A DNA stretch of 64,000 nt from positions 62,001 through 126,000 of the forward strand of contig CAJQUW010010382.1 of the NCBI GenBank assembly GCA_907163375.1, written 5' to 3'. The first letter of the stretch is position 1, and every line of letters starts with the position of its first letter. Below are positions 29,600-41,739 of the stretch, piece by piece. This DNA comes from Prostheceraeus crozeri (Eukaryota; Platyhelminthes; Polycladida; Euryleptidae). Position numbers and translations under genes: made by a program. The notes below the pieces were generated by a model that worked only from the letters and a program-made list of their open reading frames with translations, did not search any database and was not told the DNA's origin.

Positions 29600-31400
29600 G
29601 CTGACGACGAAATGCACAGCACTTCGAGATAAAAGTAAACGCCGTCGGCAAGAATTAGCAGGATTTTTATGCGATGCACGGAACACCACTGGACAAATGC
29701 TTGAATTTCATGTGTCTATATGTTTGATGTTGTCAGATAGTATTTGATTATTGATCTCAATGATCTCATTTGCAGTTTTATAATTTTTCTGACTGAAAAA
29801 ATGTTTGGATAAAATTTATATTTCATGAATATGCCAGCACATAATTATTCACTTACTTATCTACAATTAAAGAATATATTATACCCAAACTAGATAATTT
29901 TTAATTTTCTGATAAACATGGGTCTTATTATGGGTCATACATAATGCATGCAATTACGAGCAACAAGGTGCTCAATCTACAGAGAACGTCTCAACATTAA
30001 CTTTGTTATTTTATACGAGAATGATCAATTAATTTAATCATTCCTTTGTTTTTCATTTTATCAATATTTATTTATGTTTTGCGTATTCAACATTAATTTT
30101 TCAATTGAATTTTGATGATTTCAATAGCAAACTAATTTAGTAGATGGGGTCGTCATATAATAAGTCATCCATTTCTTTAAACAGGTTGCTCAATAGTCTC
30201 TAAATAATAAGTTTACAATAAAGAATCTTTAGACCAAATTACAATTGCATAAATTCTACGTCATCCGGTTGACACTGATTCTGAGAAATGTTGTCAGTAA
30301 TAGAGCAGTAATTCCTTTTGCCATGAACTAGGAATGAGTTTCTTATTTCCTGTTCTTGTCATGTCGGATTTGTTTTTCGTGGTTGTCTTCATGTTTGCTA
30401 TTTTCTTGAGAGCTTACTTTTTATCCAAATGCTTTCCTACAGCTTTTAAATCGACCGAGAGATTAGCCAAAGCTTCTTCCTTTTTCTGCTTCGTTTCCGG
30501 AGTTGTCGAGAAGTGCTAGGTGATGACCTAAAATATTCACAAATGCCTCGTCGAACGTGTTCCCATCTTCTGTTTCATATCGTGGCTCATCTGTTCAGCA
30601 TTTGATATATCTGCGGATCCGCATTGACGGCATCAATGCTAGATGTTTCCTAATGTTGTGCTTGCACGATGAATTGCACCATGATAGTTGTCTGCTACAG
30701 TCGCTGACAGTCACGTGATTAGGAACACCGAGTTTAGTTGGAAGCTATTGCCTTTAAGCAAAAGCAAGCTATTATTCATATGAAGATAAGCAAATGCTTT
30801 TATTTTAAATGTTTGCTTCGTCAAGTTCGTGAGGCGCATGCTTTTTCTTCAAGCAAAATGCTATTAAGTATTTGCTAATTTTTATTCCTACGGCCGCTTG
30901 TCTCCATCGCGGACTTCGGTTCGATTCCTGGGTCAGGCGAGTGCGGTCGCTGAATCAAGTTTGTTGGTATATTTTATTGACTTTATCGTTGTTATTCTCT
31001 TTAGATTTGCCGGTACATTATAAGAAGTCATTACACATTAGCATTTCACCAACACATTCATCCATGAGAGCGCGCTCTTATGAATGAGTGCGTCGCCAGC
31101 GATTTCACTATCTTTGTTGATGAAGAGAGCTTCGTTGATTTTTCGGACCGCACTATTTCGTACTTTGCGAAATTCCGCAATGTTGCGCCCTCCTCTATAA
31201 AGTCGCATACTTTTCAGAAATACTGTTTACTAACCAACTAATAAGTTTCAGAGATACTGGTTGCTGTTAGGTAATGCATTTTTGGATACAATGCTTGTCT
31301 TTCATGTTATACTGGCTTACCAAATTCAAGATTTGCCGTTTCAGCCTTGCCAACATATGGAAGCTTTATGAAAGTGGATAGTCCATTTTAATCGATGCAC
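29600..31400. other. Mostly non-coding; possible coding remnant on the minus strand near 30410-30620
   Basis: Minus-strand frames across 30620-30410 give ETEDGNTFDEAFVNILGHHL, then ALLDNSGNEAEK, and after a frame change EEALANLSVDLKAVGKHL. The alternation resembles the helical C-terminal tail of MADF/BESS-type proteins that accompany Harbinger transposons, but this is a guess. Elsewhere in the stretch nothing could be supported. Confidence 0.3.
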
Positions 31401-31413
31401 TGTACCATTCAAT

Positions 31414-31528
31414 CGGGGGCGAACGCACAGAAACACTGTTAAGATAACAATTCCCTAACAGTGTCACTCACCCATTGAATTTTTTTCTTGTCATCACATG
31501 CACTGTTTCTGTGCAAGACCCTCATATC
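31414..31528. mobile_element. Small inverted-repeat element, ~115 bp
   Basis: The left end gggggcgaacgcacagaaac and the reversed right end gagggtcttgcacagaaaca correspond. An inner palindrome cactgtta..taacagtg follows the left end. The same terminus occurs at 60080 and, inverted, at 61547. Flanking duplications are unclear. Confidence 0.5.
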
Positions 31529-32043
31529 ATCAGCCTATATCATTCAGATACTGTTGTATGATCTTTGTGCTTCTCGAATATCGGCTGAATGGCTATTCCG
31601 AGACAGCACTCGAGCATGCAGAGGATAGTCATGAGAATTATATGGTTCAGATTTTTTATTAGCGTTCTCTATGAGCCACCACTTCAACTGAAGCCTGCAT
31701 CATTTGTATTGGACTGCAAGACGTGACAAGCGCACGCACGCTTCTCTATAAATGGAGTCCACAAAGTATTCCTCATTCGGGAAAATTTCAAGAATTATCA
31801 ATGTCACCAGCTGCATAATAACCAATATCCATTCTGTCTTGCTTTCTTCGGCCAATTATTCAATTAATTAATGGAAAATAGCAACTTAATTGGAATCAAT
31901 CTATGTTTCGTGTACTGCAACATAAAGTCAACGACAATGACTTTGCTCCATTGTCACAGCCAACTTTCGTATCAAGAAAGGGCAATGTCATCTAATTCTT
32001 TGAACGTGAGTCGGAAACTATCATTTTCTTGCTGGTCACCTCT
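31529..32043. other. Non-coding stretch, nothing recognised
   Basis: No gene or repeat partner seen before the octamer gtaccgac that flanks the next MITE. Confidence 0.4.
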
Positions 32044-32227
32044 GTACCGACCACAGAATTGGATTGTTTAACTCTTTCAGTTTAGCAAAAGTATGAAACG
32101 AAAAGTATGCTGGACCTTAGTAAGTGGGCAGGAAAGAATTCCTAATACCTTACAGAGATGGAAAAAATAGTCGTGCGTCGCTTGTGGATTGCTTTGAATT
32201 TCTCCAAAATGCTTCGATTGCCACGAT

Positions 32228-32858
32228 GGTACTTATGGGTTATCTCCCCCACGTTTTCAAGTTTTTCTAAATTCCGCAGAAATAAATCAATCGTCTCAAA
32301 ACTTTAAGTACACGTAAGTGAGGATATTTTCTACCCATATACCAAAATGTGTGCAAATCGGACAAATGCTTTTTGAATTAAAGGCGATAACTTGAGTGCA
32401 GCGATGTCTGCCGATCTGCAGATGATTTGACTTCTTCTGACCTCATTGTGTGAGCAGAAAGTACTTGAGGTCAACAAAGTCTTTTCCCGACAACTCGTGA
32501 AATAATGATGACCAGGCCACATCCCTTACACCAACATTTTTAACTTAAGAAAGGTGTGGCAAGGTATTGGCCGCGGAAAGATTTCAAACAGCAGTGTATG
32601 AGACGAAGAGGAGAGAGAACAATGCACACACGAGTAACAATAATGCGTCGAACAAACGAAGTCAGATCAAGGGTTGACATCGCTACACTTCACGTTATCG
32701 TCTCTAATGGAAAAAGTACTTTTCCGAACTGCATGAATTTTTGTAGGTGGGTAGAAAATATGCCTAATTACGTCTATCTGAAATTTGGCGACGATTGATC
32801 ATTTTTGCAGATTTTAGACAAATTGGAAAACCTGGGGCGGAGATAACCCATAAGTACC
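32228..32858. mobile_element. 631-bp element with ~110-bp inverted ends, inside the MITE
   Basis: The ends ggtacttatgggttatctcc and its reverse ggagataacccataagtacc are perfect over 20 bp, and similarity continues about 110 bp inward (tcaatcgtc, then attttctaccca). The flanking octamers gccacgat and gccataat agree at six of eight positions. Open frames inside show no transposase motif. Long inverted ends with an 8-9-bp target suggest a Mutator- or Merlin-type MITE; unresolved. Confidence 0.8.
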
Positions 32859-33129
32859 GCCATAATTCCTTTAGATTCGAAGAATTCAGATCATTGCGTA
32901 CATGTTTTCTCATTAATGTTGGTTCGTCAAATTCTTAATTTAGAAGTTGGGAGGCGTAAGAAATTTAGTTCTCTCCATCGCTTCGTTGGATTTATCAATG
33001 AATGGTACTGTGACAGCGAAGTGTGACCGACCGAAAAACTCGATGTGTATGACACGCACGCCACTGGCTGCTGTCTGATGCTCACTGCTTATTCAGTGAC
33101 GACTTATTGTTTGACCGTAGATCATGTGT

Positions 33130-33566
33130 GGTGTCAGAAGTCAGACACTTTTATTTTTCAATGCTGAAAACACGATATTTATTACAATGAATTCAAATTA
33201 TGAATGAATTCAGATTACAATGCTCATGACAAATTGTGATGACTTCTATTTATAATTTCGAGAATGAGGCAATGAAATACTAACTAATAAATGAAATAAA
33301 ATGAAATAAAAGAATGAGTCACGTTGGAAGGAGAGGACCTGGAAATGTACAATCATTCATCATTGGATGTATCAATGTCCAATAATGGTCACAAGATATT
33401 AGTTGGATGACATAAACGGCAAAATGAAGTTTATATGTGCTATATTTAAGCATCAAGATTGGTAAATGCTTTCCTATCCGATTTGCTAAGTATAATCATA
33501 ATTATTAATAATGATATATATTAATATATAATATAATATACAATATCAATATGATATATTAATATC
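33130..33566. mobile_element. AT-rich insertion of unknown type inside the MITE
   Basis: It interrupts the MITE after catgtgtgg, and the MITE resumes at tactggtgtctgcc. It ends in a low-complexity stretch of attaat/atata units (about 33495-33560). Termini and family are not recognised. The variant-B copy at 12.7 kb is interrupted within about ten bases of the same place by a different element. Confidence 0.6.
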
Positions 33567-33671
33567 ATTGTACTGGTGTCTGCCATTTCATTATCGCATG
33601 CGAGATATGACTGTGCCCTACTAGGAAACAACGACTAGGATGAACGAGAAGTCTGCTTCTGTGGTACCGAC

Positions 33672-34169
33672 ATCAGAGCCGAATCTTCTCGATCTGTAAA
33701 ATTAAGTTCTCCACACAAAGCATAATGATTGATGGCAGGACATGCACTGCATCAGTTCTAAGTACAATATTGGAAATTTGATAACACTTTTAGAAGATCA
33801 CAGTAGAGGAGATCCAAACATGAAATCGCTTTAAGATGAATCTCAATTTCATAGGAAAAACAGTAGTCTCTCTCTGCATTACATTGCCGTGTAAATCTTC
33901 CAGCATGACTTCATTTCAGATTATTTTCTTTGATTATGTTTCCTCTCTAGCATTCCTGAGCGTATTGAACAAATAACTGAGTGCTCCTTGTCCTACGAAT
34001 TGTGCTATAAATGTCCTTAATGATTATTGTCTACGATGTTTAGGTAGGTGGTCGAAAGTACTGAGATTTTACTTAAGAGTACAAAAAGAGATTGGCAAGA
34101 TTGACTTGTGCAATGAATGGTAGTCACATGTAAGCTGTATAATGCCACTATATCAAAACTTTTCAATAA
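33672..34169. other. Non-coding stretch, nothing recognised
   Basis: No gene or terminal motif identified between the MITE and the hAT element. Confidence 0.4.
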
Positions 34170-34177
34170 GTTGCATT

Positions 34178-35028
34178 CAGACCTAAAAGTGGGCCAGGCA
34201 ACCGACGGGCCGTATCGGGCGTGGGCCGGGCTTGGGCATCGAAAATTCATCACTTCCATATAGCCAAATTGTAGCGATCCATTAAATAATGATTGCTTTC
34301 CTCAATACTGATGGTCATAGCCAGAACTAGTCGCGAGGTGTCAGAAAAGCAATTTTTCATTGAACAGTGTAAATTCAAGTCTGAATTCTGACTAATCAGG
34401 ACATTTACATCACTTCAAGCATTCACAGTTAGTGAAATTGAGATCGTGAAAGTCAATTGAGGAGCGAACTGAGAAATCTAAAATTCTTGTAATCAATTGA
34501 GTTCATGAGACCATTTTAAAAAATATTTCAATTTATTGAATGTTTTTGATGCTCATATCGGATCAGAAGGCAGTAATTGTACTCTCCTTTTTATTTTATG
34601 CCAAAATAAGAAAATTGAGGTATTCTGCAAAATTCTGTTGAATTGCGCTTCCTTAACCTTGACTGGTCGCGTGAGACAAAGGAAGATGAATATCTCCTTG
34701 TCAATCTACGGCTTGTTGATGTTCGACTTTTCAGAAAATCAAACGAATGAGTAATCCAATTCTAGATTGCAGATCATTTTTATAAAGCTCTTGACAAAAA
34801 TCTATTTTAAGGTCGCAAATTGATAAATCAAAAGTCAAATATTCATGAAATTAATCATGATGATATAACAAACACAGTATTATAAAGGCTTATGCATCAT
34901 ATCTGACAAAAGCATCAATAACGGCCCGAGAAGCTGAGATGAGCGGGCCGGACCTGAAGATTTCCGACGCAGCGGGCCTGGGACGGGCTTTGTTTGAGCG
35001 GGCCGGGCCTGGCCCATTTACAAGTCTG
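34178..35028. mobile_element. 851-bp non-autonomous hAT element
   Basis: The left end cagacctaaaagtgggccag and reversed right end cagacttgtaaatgggccag are followed inward by GC-rich gggccggg motifs on both sides. The flanks gttgcatt (34170-34177) and attgcatt (35029-35036) agree at seven of eight. No transposase motifs in the interior. Confidence 0.85.
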
Positions 35029-35036
35029 ATTGCATT

Positions 35037-36345
35037 TACCAAGACATTATGGTTCGCGCATCTTCTTTTGACGTGGTGCAATTGGAATGATGCAACCAAG
35101 CTCTGGTATATGTACATATATGATAATGCTGACTTTTCGTGCATGCAAAAACATATACTTTTGGTCGGTACGTCATCGACAATTGTCTATCATAACACAG
35201 TGAATCGCACAGGTCCCTTATACATCTGACGCCCGCTTGCCATAAATTCATTGAATTGTGTTAGTGTCGTCATAAAACTGCAGTTTATTAGTAAAAATGA
35301 TCTGCTAAGGAAAGCAGAGAGCGGTTATTCCAAAATGATTTTTTGAAATATCGGTAAGAAGCGTGAGTACCTTACTTCAATTTGATAATTTTCTTTTCAT
35401 TAAATTTTGTCAATTCAATTGTATCATAACAAAGCGCATTTAACTGATGTAGCAGCATTCGGTGTAGAAATTGAATTGCTAGACAATTGACTTCTTCTGT
35501 AACCCTTCACAACTATCTGTTATTGTGAATAATTATGAAATTGGCATCATCGTTTTAGCATTGTCATAAATCTTTCATCTTGCTGTGAAAACTAAGACGA
35601 TGTAGAAAAAATAGATATTCCAAGTCAATCAAAACAATTATCATAACGACTATTCTAAGTGTGGGAAAAATGACCAGAATACCCTGGCGCCACGACTAAA
35701 GATCTTGATAAGCTTCCAATGCGTTATCAATTTCTCCAACTGAGTGCTTGAATTGAAGAGAGAAGTGAGTTCGTGATAACAACAAGCTAAGAAGTATCTT
35801 TTCAGTTTGTCCTCAATAGTTTTATACCAATGAGAACACCAGGTTCAGAACAATTTAATCTCCGACCGGATCGTCAGTGCAACCGGAGTTCCACCAATTT
35901 TTCGATACAGAATCGTAAAGATATAAAGTGTTTATTACATTTCATTACCTTTTTAATTTGCATTCAACAATTTATTGCATTTCATTTGGGCAAAGCAATC
36001 GGTTAATTTTAATTGCAGCAGGAAGTCGGGGATTGTCAAAAATTAATTGAATGGTTGATAAACCAATCCAATCAATAAATTGCTGCATTTTTCAATGCCA
36101 ATCAATTAATTTTGAAACAATTACGGTTGCCAAAACATTTGACAAGAAACAATAGCACTAAAAACATTTATTTGAATATTATGAATAACATGTAACTAAA
36201 ACATAATGAGAAATATTCACACAAGGTTAGATGAATCAATGACTTTATGCCATGACGTAAAACTAATGTACAAATGACAGAGAAGACAATGCACTTGTAG
36301 ATGAAGTGACAAGACTGCTAAATTTGGAAAGGGCTACCAAAGTAG
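35037..36345. other. AT-rich stretch, nothing firmly recognised
   Basis: Repeated attaattga/caattaat motifs occur around 35940-36130. The block ggggattgtcaaaaattaat there has an inverted, weak echo near 38095. No coding segment seen. Confidence 0.4.
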
Positions 36346-36353
36346 GAACAGAA

Positions 36354-36869
36354 TACAGAATTAGATTGTTTAAGCGTGTCACTTTGCAAGAAGTGCAAAC
36401 TGTTTCAAAACGATGGCACATGCAGGAAATTGCTAAGTGGACAAAAAGAAATTTTCAGTGCCTTACAGAACTAGAAAAATAGTCGTGCGTCGCTTGCGGA
36501 TTACTCTGAATTCCTTCAAAATGCTCCTATTGCCATGATTTCTTCAGATTCGAAGAATTCAGATCATTGCTCAAAAGTTGTATCGATAATGTTTGTCCCT
36601 TCCGATCATTTTAAAAAAAATTAGCAGGAGCACGAAATAACCTTCACAAACTTCTTTGAAGAACTTGACGTCGTCTGTGTTGCTTTGCTGTGTGATCCAG
36701 TCTCGTGTTTAATGTTGTGTCAATTTGGCGTGCTTCATGCTGAACTGACTGCTCATTGTTCGATTGCTATGGTATTATGTCAGCATATTGTGCCATTTCA
36801 TTAGCGTTGGATGTTCCAAAGCTTCCTCTCTAGTCAAACAGAAGAAGAAACGACCTGTCTAATTCCGTG
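36354..36869 (+). mobile_element. Family-1 MITE, variant A, near full length
   Basis: Closely follows 6657-7176 throughout (acagaattagattgtttaag, core cgtgcgtcgcttgcggatta, end gacctgtctaattccgtg). Target duplication is not clear. As at 7177, its right end abuts a minus-strand PLE nuclease remnant. Confidence 0.85.
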
Positions 36870-36879
36870 GTAACAACAA

Positions 36880-37200
36880 ACTGTATACAAGCTGCTGTAC
36901 ACATAATGGAGGGCTTTTGTTCAAAATATATAAAGCCTCCATGATAGGTAATGAAAAAGAAAAATAGGAAGAACATAAAATTGAAAAGTAAGAAGGAAAA
37001 GAGTTGCCTGTAAAGACATCACAATTTACAACATGCTTACATACCGAAGATGACGATGAGCCACGAGTTTGACTGTATAACCAACGCGGAAGATGCTCAT
37101 TGATCCGTTCTCCCAACCGTCTGCCAGTCCGGCCTATTAACTAGCTCCACAGTCACATTCAAAATTGCAAATCACATAGGACCGGCTGACAAGGGTTGTG
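36880..37200 (-). mobile_element. PLE remnant: GIY-YIG domain end
   Basis: Minus-strand translation gives IGRTGRRLGERINEHLPRWL, SSSSSVCKHVVNCD, FSFSLPIMEALYILNKSPPL and CVQQ, the same motif order as the other C-terminal PLE nucleases here. Upstream FECDCG-like codons are visible near 37165. The RT is missing. Confidence 0.8.
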
Positions 37201-37229
37201 TGAATATTTATTACTGTGTTCTAGCTAAC

Positions 37230-37567
37230 TTCGTGACTTCGGCCGTTTTGTAGTTGAAGGCCACGAAAGCGCTCGCGTACTTTGTCAGTAACATGTCCTT
37301 CATCATATAAATGTTCTTGGCGACCTTGTTTCTTCTCAAATTAATTGCTATCTGTTAGTCGCGAACTTACAGACGATCTATTTCTTTCTTTCCGTATGCA
37401 TGCAAGCTAGCAAATTTTAAAATGTAAAAATGATCGGTATAACTTTCTGTACATTGTATTTTGTCAACTCTTTGGAGAACGATTTTGGTAATTAATTTTG
37501 TACATGTGATTTTCATTGTGATTTCAATAAACACTTTATTATTATTATTAGTAGTAGTAGTAGAGTA
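37230..37567 (+). mobile_element. LINE 3' end with TTA/GTA tail
   Basis: Plus-strand codons near 37375-37425 read TYRRSISFFPYACKLANF, the usual last motif of CR1/Jockey ORF2 (SFFPxAxKLWN). A short 3' UTR, the motif caataaacac and a ttattattattagtagtagt tail follow. A related 3' end lies inverted at 57714-57889. Confidence 0.65.
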
Positions 37568-37570
37568 GCT

Positions 37571-38900
37571 TAGATTGCTTTTCCAATTTCGCCACCGCAG
37601 TGTTTTCTAACAATTCACAATCATAGTAAGCATTTCAGCCTTGTATTTCAGGTTGACAAGCAGCAACAACGTTGAGATTCATGAATAGTCACGAATTCAT
37701 GTTTGAATAGCATGTAGCCCTATGCATGTGTTGTGTGAAGAATGTTACTTAACTATTTTTTTCATTCAGCTTGTAATAACTATAGCTCAACGTGGATAGT
37801 ATTATAAGAGGACAAGAACTAAGGCATCAATTTGATGGCAGATTTAAATTACAAATTTAATTACAATCTACTTATTAAAGCATAGAAAATGGTTGGTCTA
37901 GCTGTTGTTAACGATATAGCCTGTCTTCATACACAGGAAATCTATAAGACCATAGATTGCTTAATGTTGTGTAACGTGCATAGTTAAACAAACATTGGAT
38001 CAAGTAAATCAATAGATAATGCTATCAAGTTACAGAAACTTTTGAATTTTGGATTCCAATTGTAATTAATTGATTTCTTTGTCTAATTAAATTGTAATAA
38101 ATTATTGACAATCCCTGCAGAAAGTAATTAATCAACCCAATAAAGCGTATAGTGAAGTCATTTTCACCTCATCCTATTTTTTATCTTAGAACGCTTTCTA
38201 CGAGTGGAATTGTCACAAACTGGTCTTTTATAACTTATTATCAGCATTGTCATCAAATCATGAATGCTATTAAATAAATTTGGTAAAGCATAGAAATCAG
38301 TTGAGCAAGAAATCAACCCGCTACGTTTTGGCAATCTGTGATGTCATTTTGACCTCACTTGACATACCTCTGCGCAATTGGATCCAAATCATCACCAAAG
38401 CACTTCATCTTGCATTTCGTATACGCATGAAGTATATTTGTTTCTATTACAGTGTACATTTGATAATTGCACTCGCAGTGGATTCATCATGTGTCTCAAC
38501 TGCTACCTTTTACTGTTATGATCACTTCGGTCATTGTTATTTATTCTTCGATACATACTTACATCGATTAGTGTCTCTCAATGAATATTTGTCAATCGTC
38601 CTTCACAATTTCTATCAGTTACATCAGTCTTTTCACCATATATAATCAGTAATTTCTTCACCATATATAACGGAACTGCTGCGCGGAAATTTGTATTTTT
38701 TGTGTCGATAACACTCAATACCTTGTTTTCTAACACAAAAATAGATGTTCATTATCACTCACCAACATCTGATATAAGGAAAATTGAAAATAAGCCAAAC
38801 CTGCTGAGAATGCCTTAATAACTTTTTCTGCATATTTCGTCATCCGACCTTGCAGTGTTAATTAACACTGCATTCATGGCGTTAGCATGGCATGGCGTAA
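37571..38900. other. AT-rich stretch, nothing recognised
   Basis: A 121-codon open frame (38280-38645) shows no known motif and a Cys/Tyr/His-rich composition, probably chance. No other feature seen. Confidence 0.4.
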
Positions 38901-38905
38901 CTGCT

Positions 38906-40116
38906 TACCTTTTTAACTTCTATTTAAAATAAGTCAAGTTCTAATTAAAACAAATCAAGTTCTAATTAAAATGAATCAAATTCTAATTAAAATAAATCAA
39001 GTTCTAATTAAAAAAAATCAAGTTTAATTTAGAATATGTCAAATTCTATTTAAAAATTTTGAATTACATATTATACAGTGAAACCTCTCTAACTTAGCAC
39101 CCGCTTTTCAAGCAGCCTCTCTAAATTGGCAGGTCTTCGCCAGTCTCGATTTAATCCGTATTCCTGATGGTACCCCTTTATCCCTAGCACTCCTCTAACT
39201 TAGCACTTTTTGGCGCAGTCCCTTTGGGTGCCAAGTTAGAAGGGTTTCACTGCATACGTAATACATATATCCGTAATTATTTCTTATTTACATGATTGAT
39301 AATAGGGAATTTTCCCCCGACCGCACATTTCAGCCAAAATTTCCCAATTTTGAAAAATTACTGGTGATTATACCTATTACCGACTGCATTGATAGACGTC
39401 TTTTTGTGTTAGATGGAACAAAAGTATGGGTATCATATACGTTGGCCCACCTATTCACATCTTGAATACCAGAAGTCTACCCAAATTTGATCAAAAACAT
39501 TATTGTTCCACTTACTACTCGTAATTTCTATTTGTACATGTATAAGTCATAAGCTACTGTAACAATCTCATGCACTAACGTTATCGTACATTGGTAAATC
39601 GTGAAGACAGATGCAAGAAGGAAAATGTTTTTGAACATGATTGCATGCTCTTAAACACAAGCGGGGTCTTAAATCCATCATTGCTTTGTCAATGATGGTT
39701 TCGAGGTACCTAAGACGATGTTCGGGTTGCTAATGCAGTTTTGTTCAAGGTCGATGCTATTTCTTTCAGCTTCATTCATTTGTATTCAATTCGTCAAGTG
39801 ACTGATTCATCGACCGATGACGCCAATGTGTGGCATTGATTTTTGTAATCCTATTCACCGCTCGTGTGCACTCGTGTGATGAGAAAATGAGAACAATGGA
39901 GAAGTTAGCGCCGATTGAGATCATAGCCATAGATAGATATCTCATGCACAGATAATCCTTAGACTAAAATCTGAGAACGGTGCAAAACTTTAAATAGAAC
40001 TTGACTTTTCATAATTAAAACTTGACTTATTTTAACTAGAACTTGATTTATTTTATTTAGAACTTGATTTGCTTTAAATAGAACTTCATTTATTTTAAAT
40101 AGAAGTTAAAAAGGTA
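38906..40116. mobile_element. 1.2-kb element whose inverted ends are 21-bp minisatellites
   Basis: The left tacctttttaacttctattt pairs exactly with the right end, reversed, at 40116. Both continue inward into tandem 21-bp units of the type aataaatcaagttctaatta: six on the left (38929-39054) and five in inverted orientation on the right (39989-40093). The middle is non-coding and holds a Tigger-type MITE. No target duplication is clear. Confidence 0.75.
39076..39252. mobile_element. 177-bp Tigger/pogo-type MITE
   Basis: The left end cagtgaaacctctctaactt and reversed right end cagtgaaacccttctaactt share all but two of 20 bases. The left flank is TA; the right flank is CA, perhaps a decayed TA. 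These are the usual ends of animal Tigger MITEs. It lies inside the minisatellite-ended element and is therefore younger. Confidence 0.85.
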
Positions 40117-41560
40117 GTAAGGGTGCTGCAGTCGGCATCTATATGGAAACTAACACATGTATGTCATTTCACGTGTAACCGACAGTTGCGATCCCATACA
40201 AATGCTCGTCACACAGCGCTTAACTTGTTCAAGTATGAGGAGATCTCTGTTCTATGACCACACGAACTGCACTTAGGTCTATGCCATATGATCATTTGAT
40301 TGGCGCTAGCGAATGCCATATGATCATTTGATGAACTTTTGAATGGCGCGAGCGCATTGCAGGATATTTTAAATATCCCAAACATTAACACGCTTGGTGA
40401 TATATCTATCGCATAATATGTCATGTTATGATGCATAAGTCTTTAATTAATCGTCTCTTTTTTTGTGTTTGTCGCTCTACCGACACTTTCATATTAACAG
40501 TAACATAAAATGCAATCCATAATTTCCGTATAGTAAACTCTCTATTAAAAGCGGCCGAAGCGAATGGGAAGCATTTTCCATTTCAATAATAGAAAAGCGC
40601 ATTTACAATTGGACATTACATTACATTTAGAAACTACATTACAAGGAGAGGTAATTCAAGACAACCTGATTTAATCAAAGTAAGTATATTCAAACACTTT
40701 TGATTTAATGAGGGGATAGTGTGCTTATGCGGGTAAATTTTTTGAATAACTTTGATATCCCACGGTCTGCTAGAAATGTAAATTTCGGGAAAGAATATTT
40801 GGCATCAACAAAACAGGAGCTGAATCATCGCTTTCACCGAAGCTTTATCACAGCAACAACGGCTAATCCTCAAACAGCCGACTGAATTGACAAAAGATAA
40901 ATGACATCCACAAAATGAATCGAAATGGTTAAAAACCTGTAGAAGTTCAACCCCTCACTACCGACGATAAATTTGATACAAGCAGAGAAATCGCAAACGA
41001 CGCAAAACAGATTAAATGTGATGCGTCATGTCAGGAAACATCTCTCCACTCGTTCTCTGCTCTAGGATTGTCACAAAATAAGCCGATATGATCAACCGAT
41101 CACAGGTTTCAATCGAGAGAGCAATTTACAAATACATTTCAGTACAACGTCAAGTTCTACCACTTTGTTCAATGGTTTTTAAACAGTCGAAGGAAGAAAA
41201 AGATAAATTATCATATTCAGAGAGAAAACAGCGAGTCCAATCGCTATCTCCCAGAGTGAGGTGATTTATATGCTGAGTATCATCAGCCTGTTAGATATAA
41301 TTCATACTTAAATGCATCCGGGTAGTATACAGAACACAAAGTTAAAATATTGAAGCGAAGCTTCGACAGTAATAAATAACTATATAATATTTAGGATTAC
41401 AATTCATTCATTATCATGCATTTTGAAGTGAACTCACAAGCCTTTACAACGGTGACTACTTCATCCATCCTTACATCTAATGACCTTGAATTTCTTATCG
41501 CTAACTCCTGCCCAGAAGCGCAGTCTTTGAGAGCGCAGAAGCGCAGTTTGATAAGTTTCA
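40117..41560. other. Non-coding stretch with a short duplication
   Basis: The 19-mer tgccatatgatcatttgat occurs at 40282-40300 and 40314-40332, each followed by a tggcgc.agcg.at block. No gene recognised in the rest. Confidence 0.5.
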
Positions 41561-41739
41561 TTATGTACTATGGAGGTGTGTGACACCAACCCCGACCTGA
41601 CCAGATTTCGGGTACGTGTCGGGTTTACCAAGTTACTTCGGGTAGATTGTAATATATTCTGGTTTTATAGGCTGTACTCGCAATCGAGAAACGCACTCCC
41701 TTGAATTTCTGCAGATCCGTTAGTTAAAAAAGTAAAGAA

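Larger units (their letters stand above)
25035..30800. repeat. Weak inverted terminal motifs bounding a 5.8-kb block
   Basis: Left: aagcatttgctta, then ttcatatgaataa at about 25040-25072. Right, reversed: aagcatttgctta, then ttcatatgaataa at about 30765-30795. Outside them both sides are rich in tttgctt/aagcaa. The block includes the PLE at 26.8-29.5 kb and two unnamed coding remnants. It may be a single DNA element into which the PLE inserted. Only short matches support this. Confidence 0.35.
32052..33663 (+). mobile_element. Family-1 MITE, variant B, with two insertions
   Basis: The left end cacagaattggattg and right end gcttctgtg are flanked by a perfect 8-bp duplication gtaccgac (32044-32051 and 33664-33671). 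Removing the inserts 32228-32866 and about 33130-33566 leaves some 536 bp, the length of the family. This is the best-bounded variant-B copy. Confidence 0.9.

Noticed and set aside
29590-29625. Hammerhead-like ctgagga..cgaaatg on the plus strand near the PLE 5' side
   Set aside because: Stem II does not form next to GAAA and the strand is opposite to the PLE.
30895-30930. tRNA-like B box (cttcggttcgattcctggg)
   Set aside because: No A box, no cloverleaf and no acceptor stem around it; a similar ggttcgattct at 2349 is equally isolated. Not called a tRNA or SINE.
36020-38110. Element bounded by ggggattgtcaa and its reverse
   Set aside because: The match is short and does not extend, and the enclosed features are independent remnants.
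38280-38645. 121-codon plus-strand open frame
   Set aside because: No known motif, odd residue content and no neighbouring exon signals; treated as chance.
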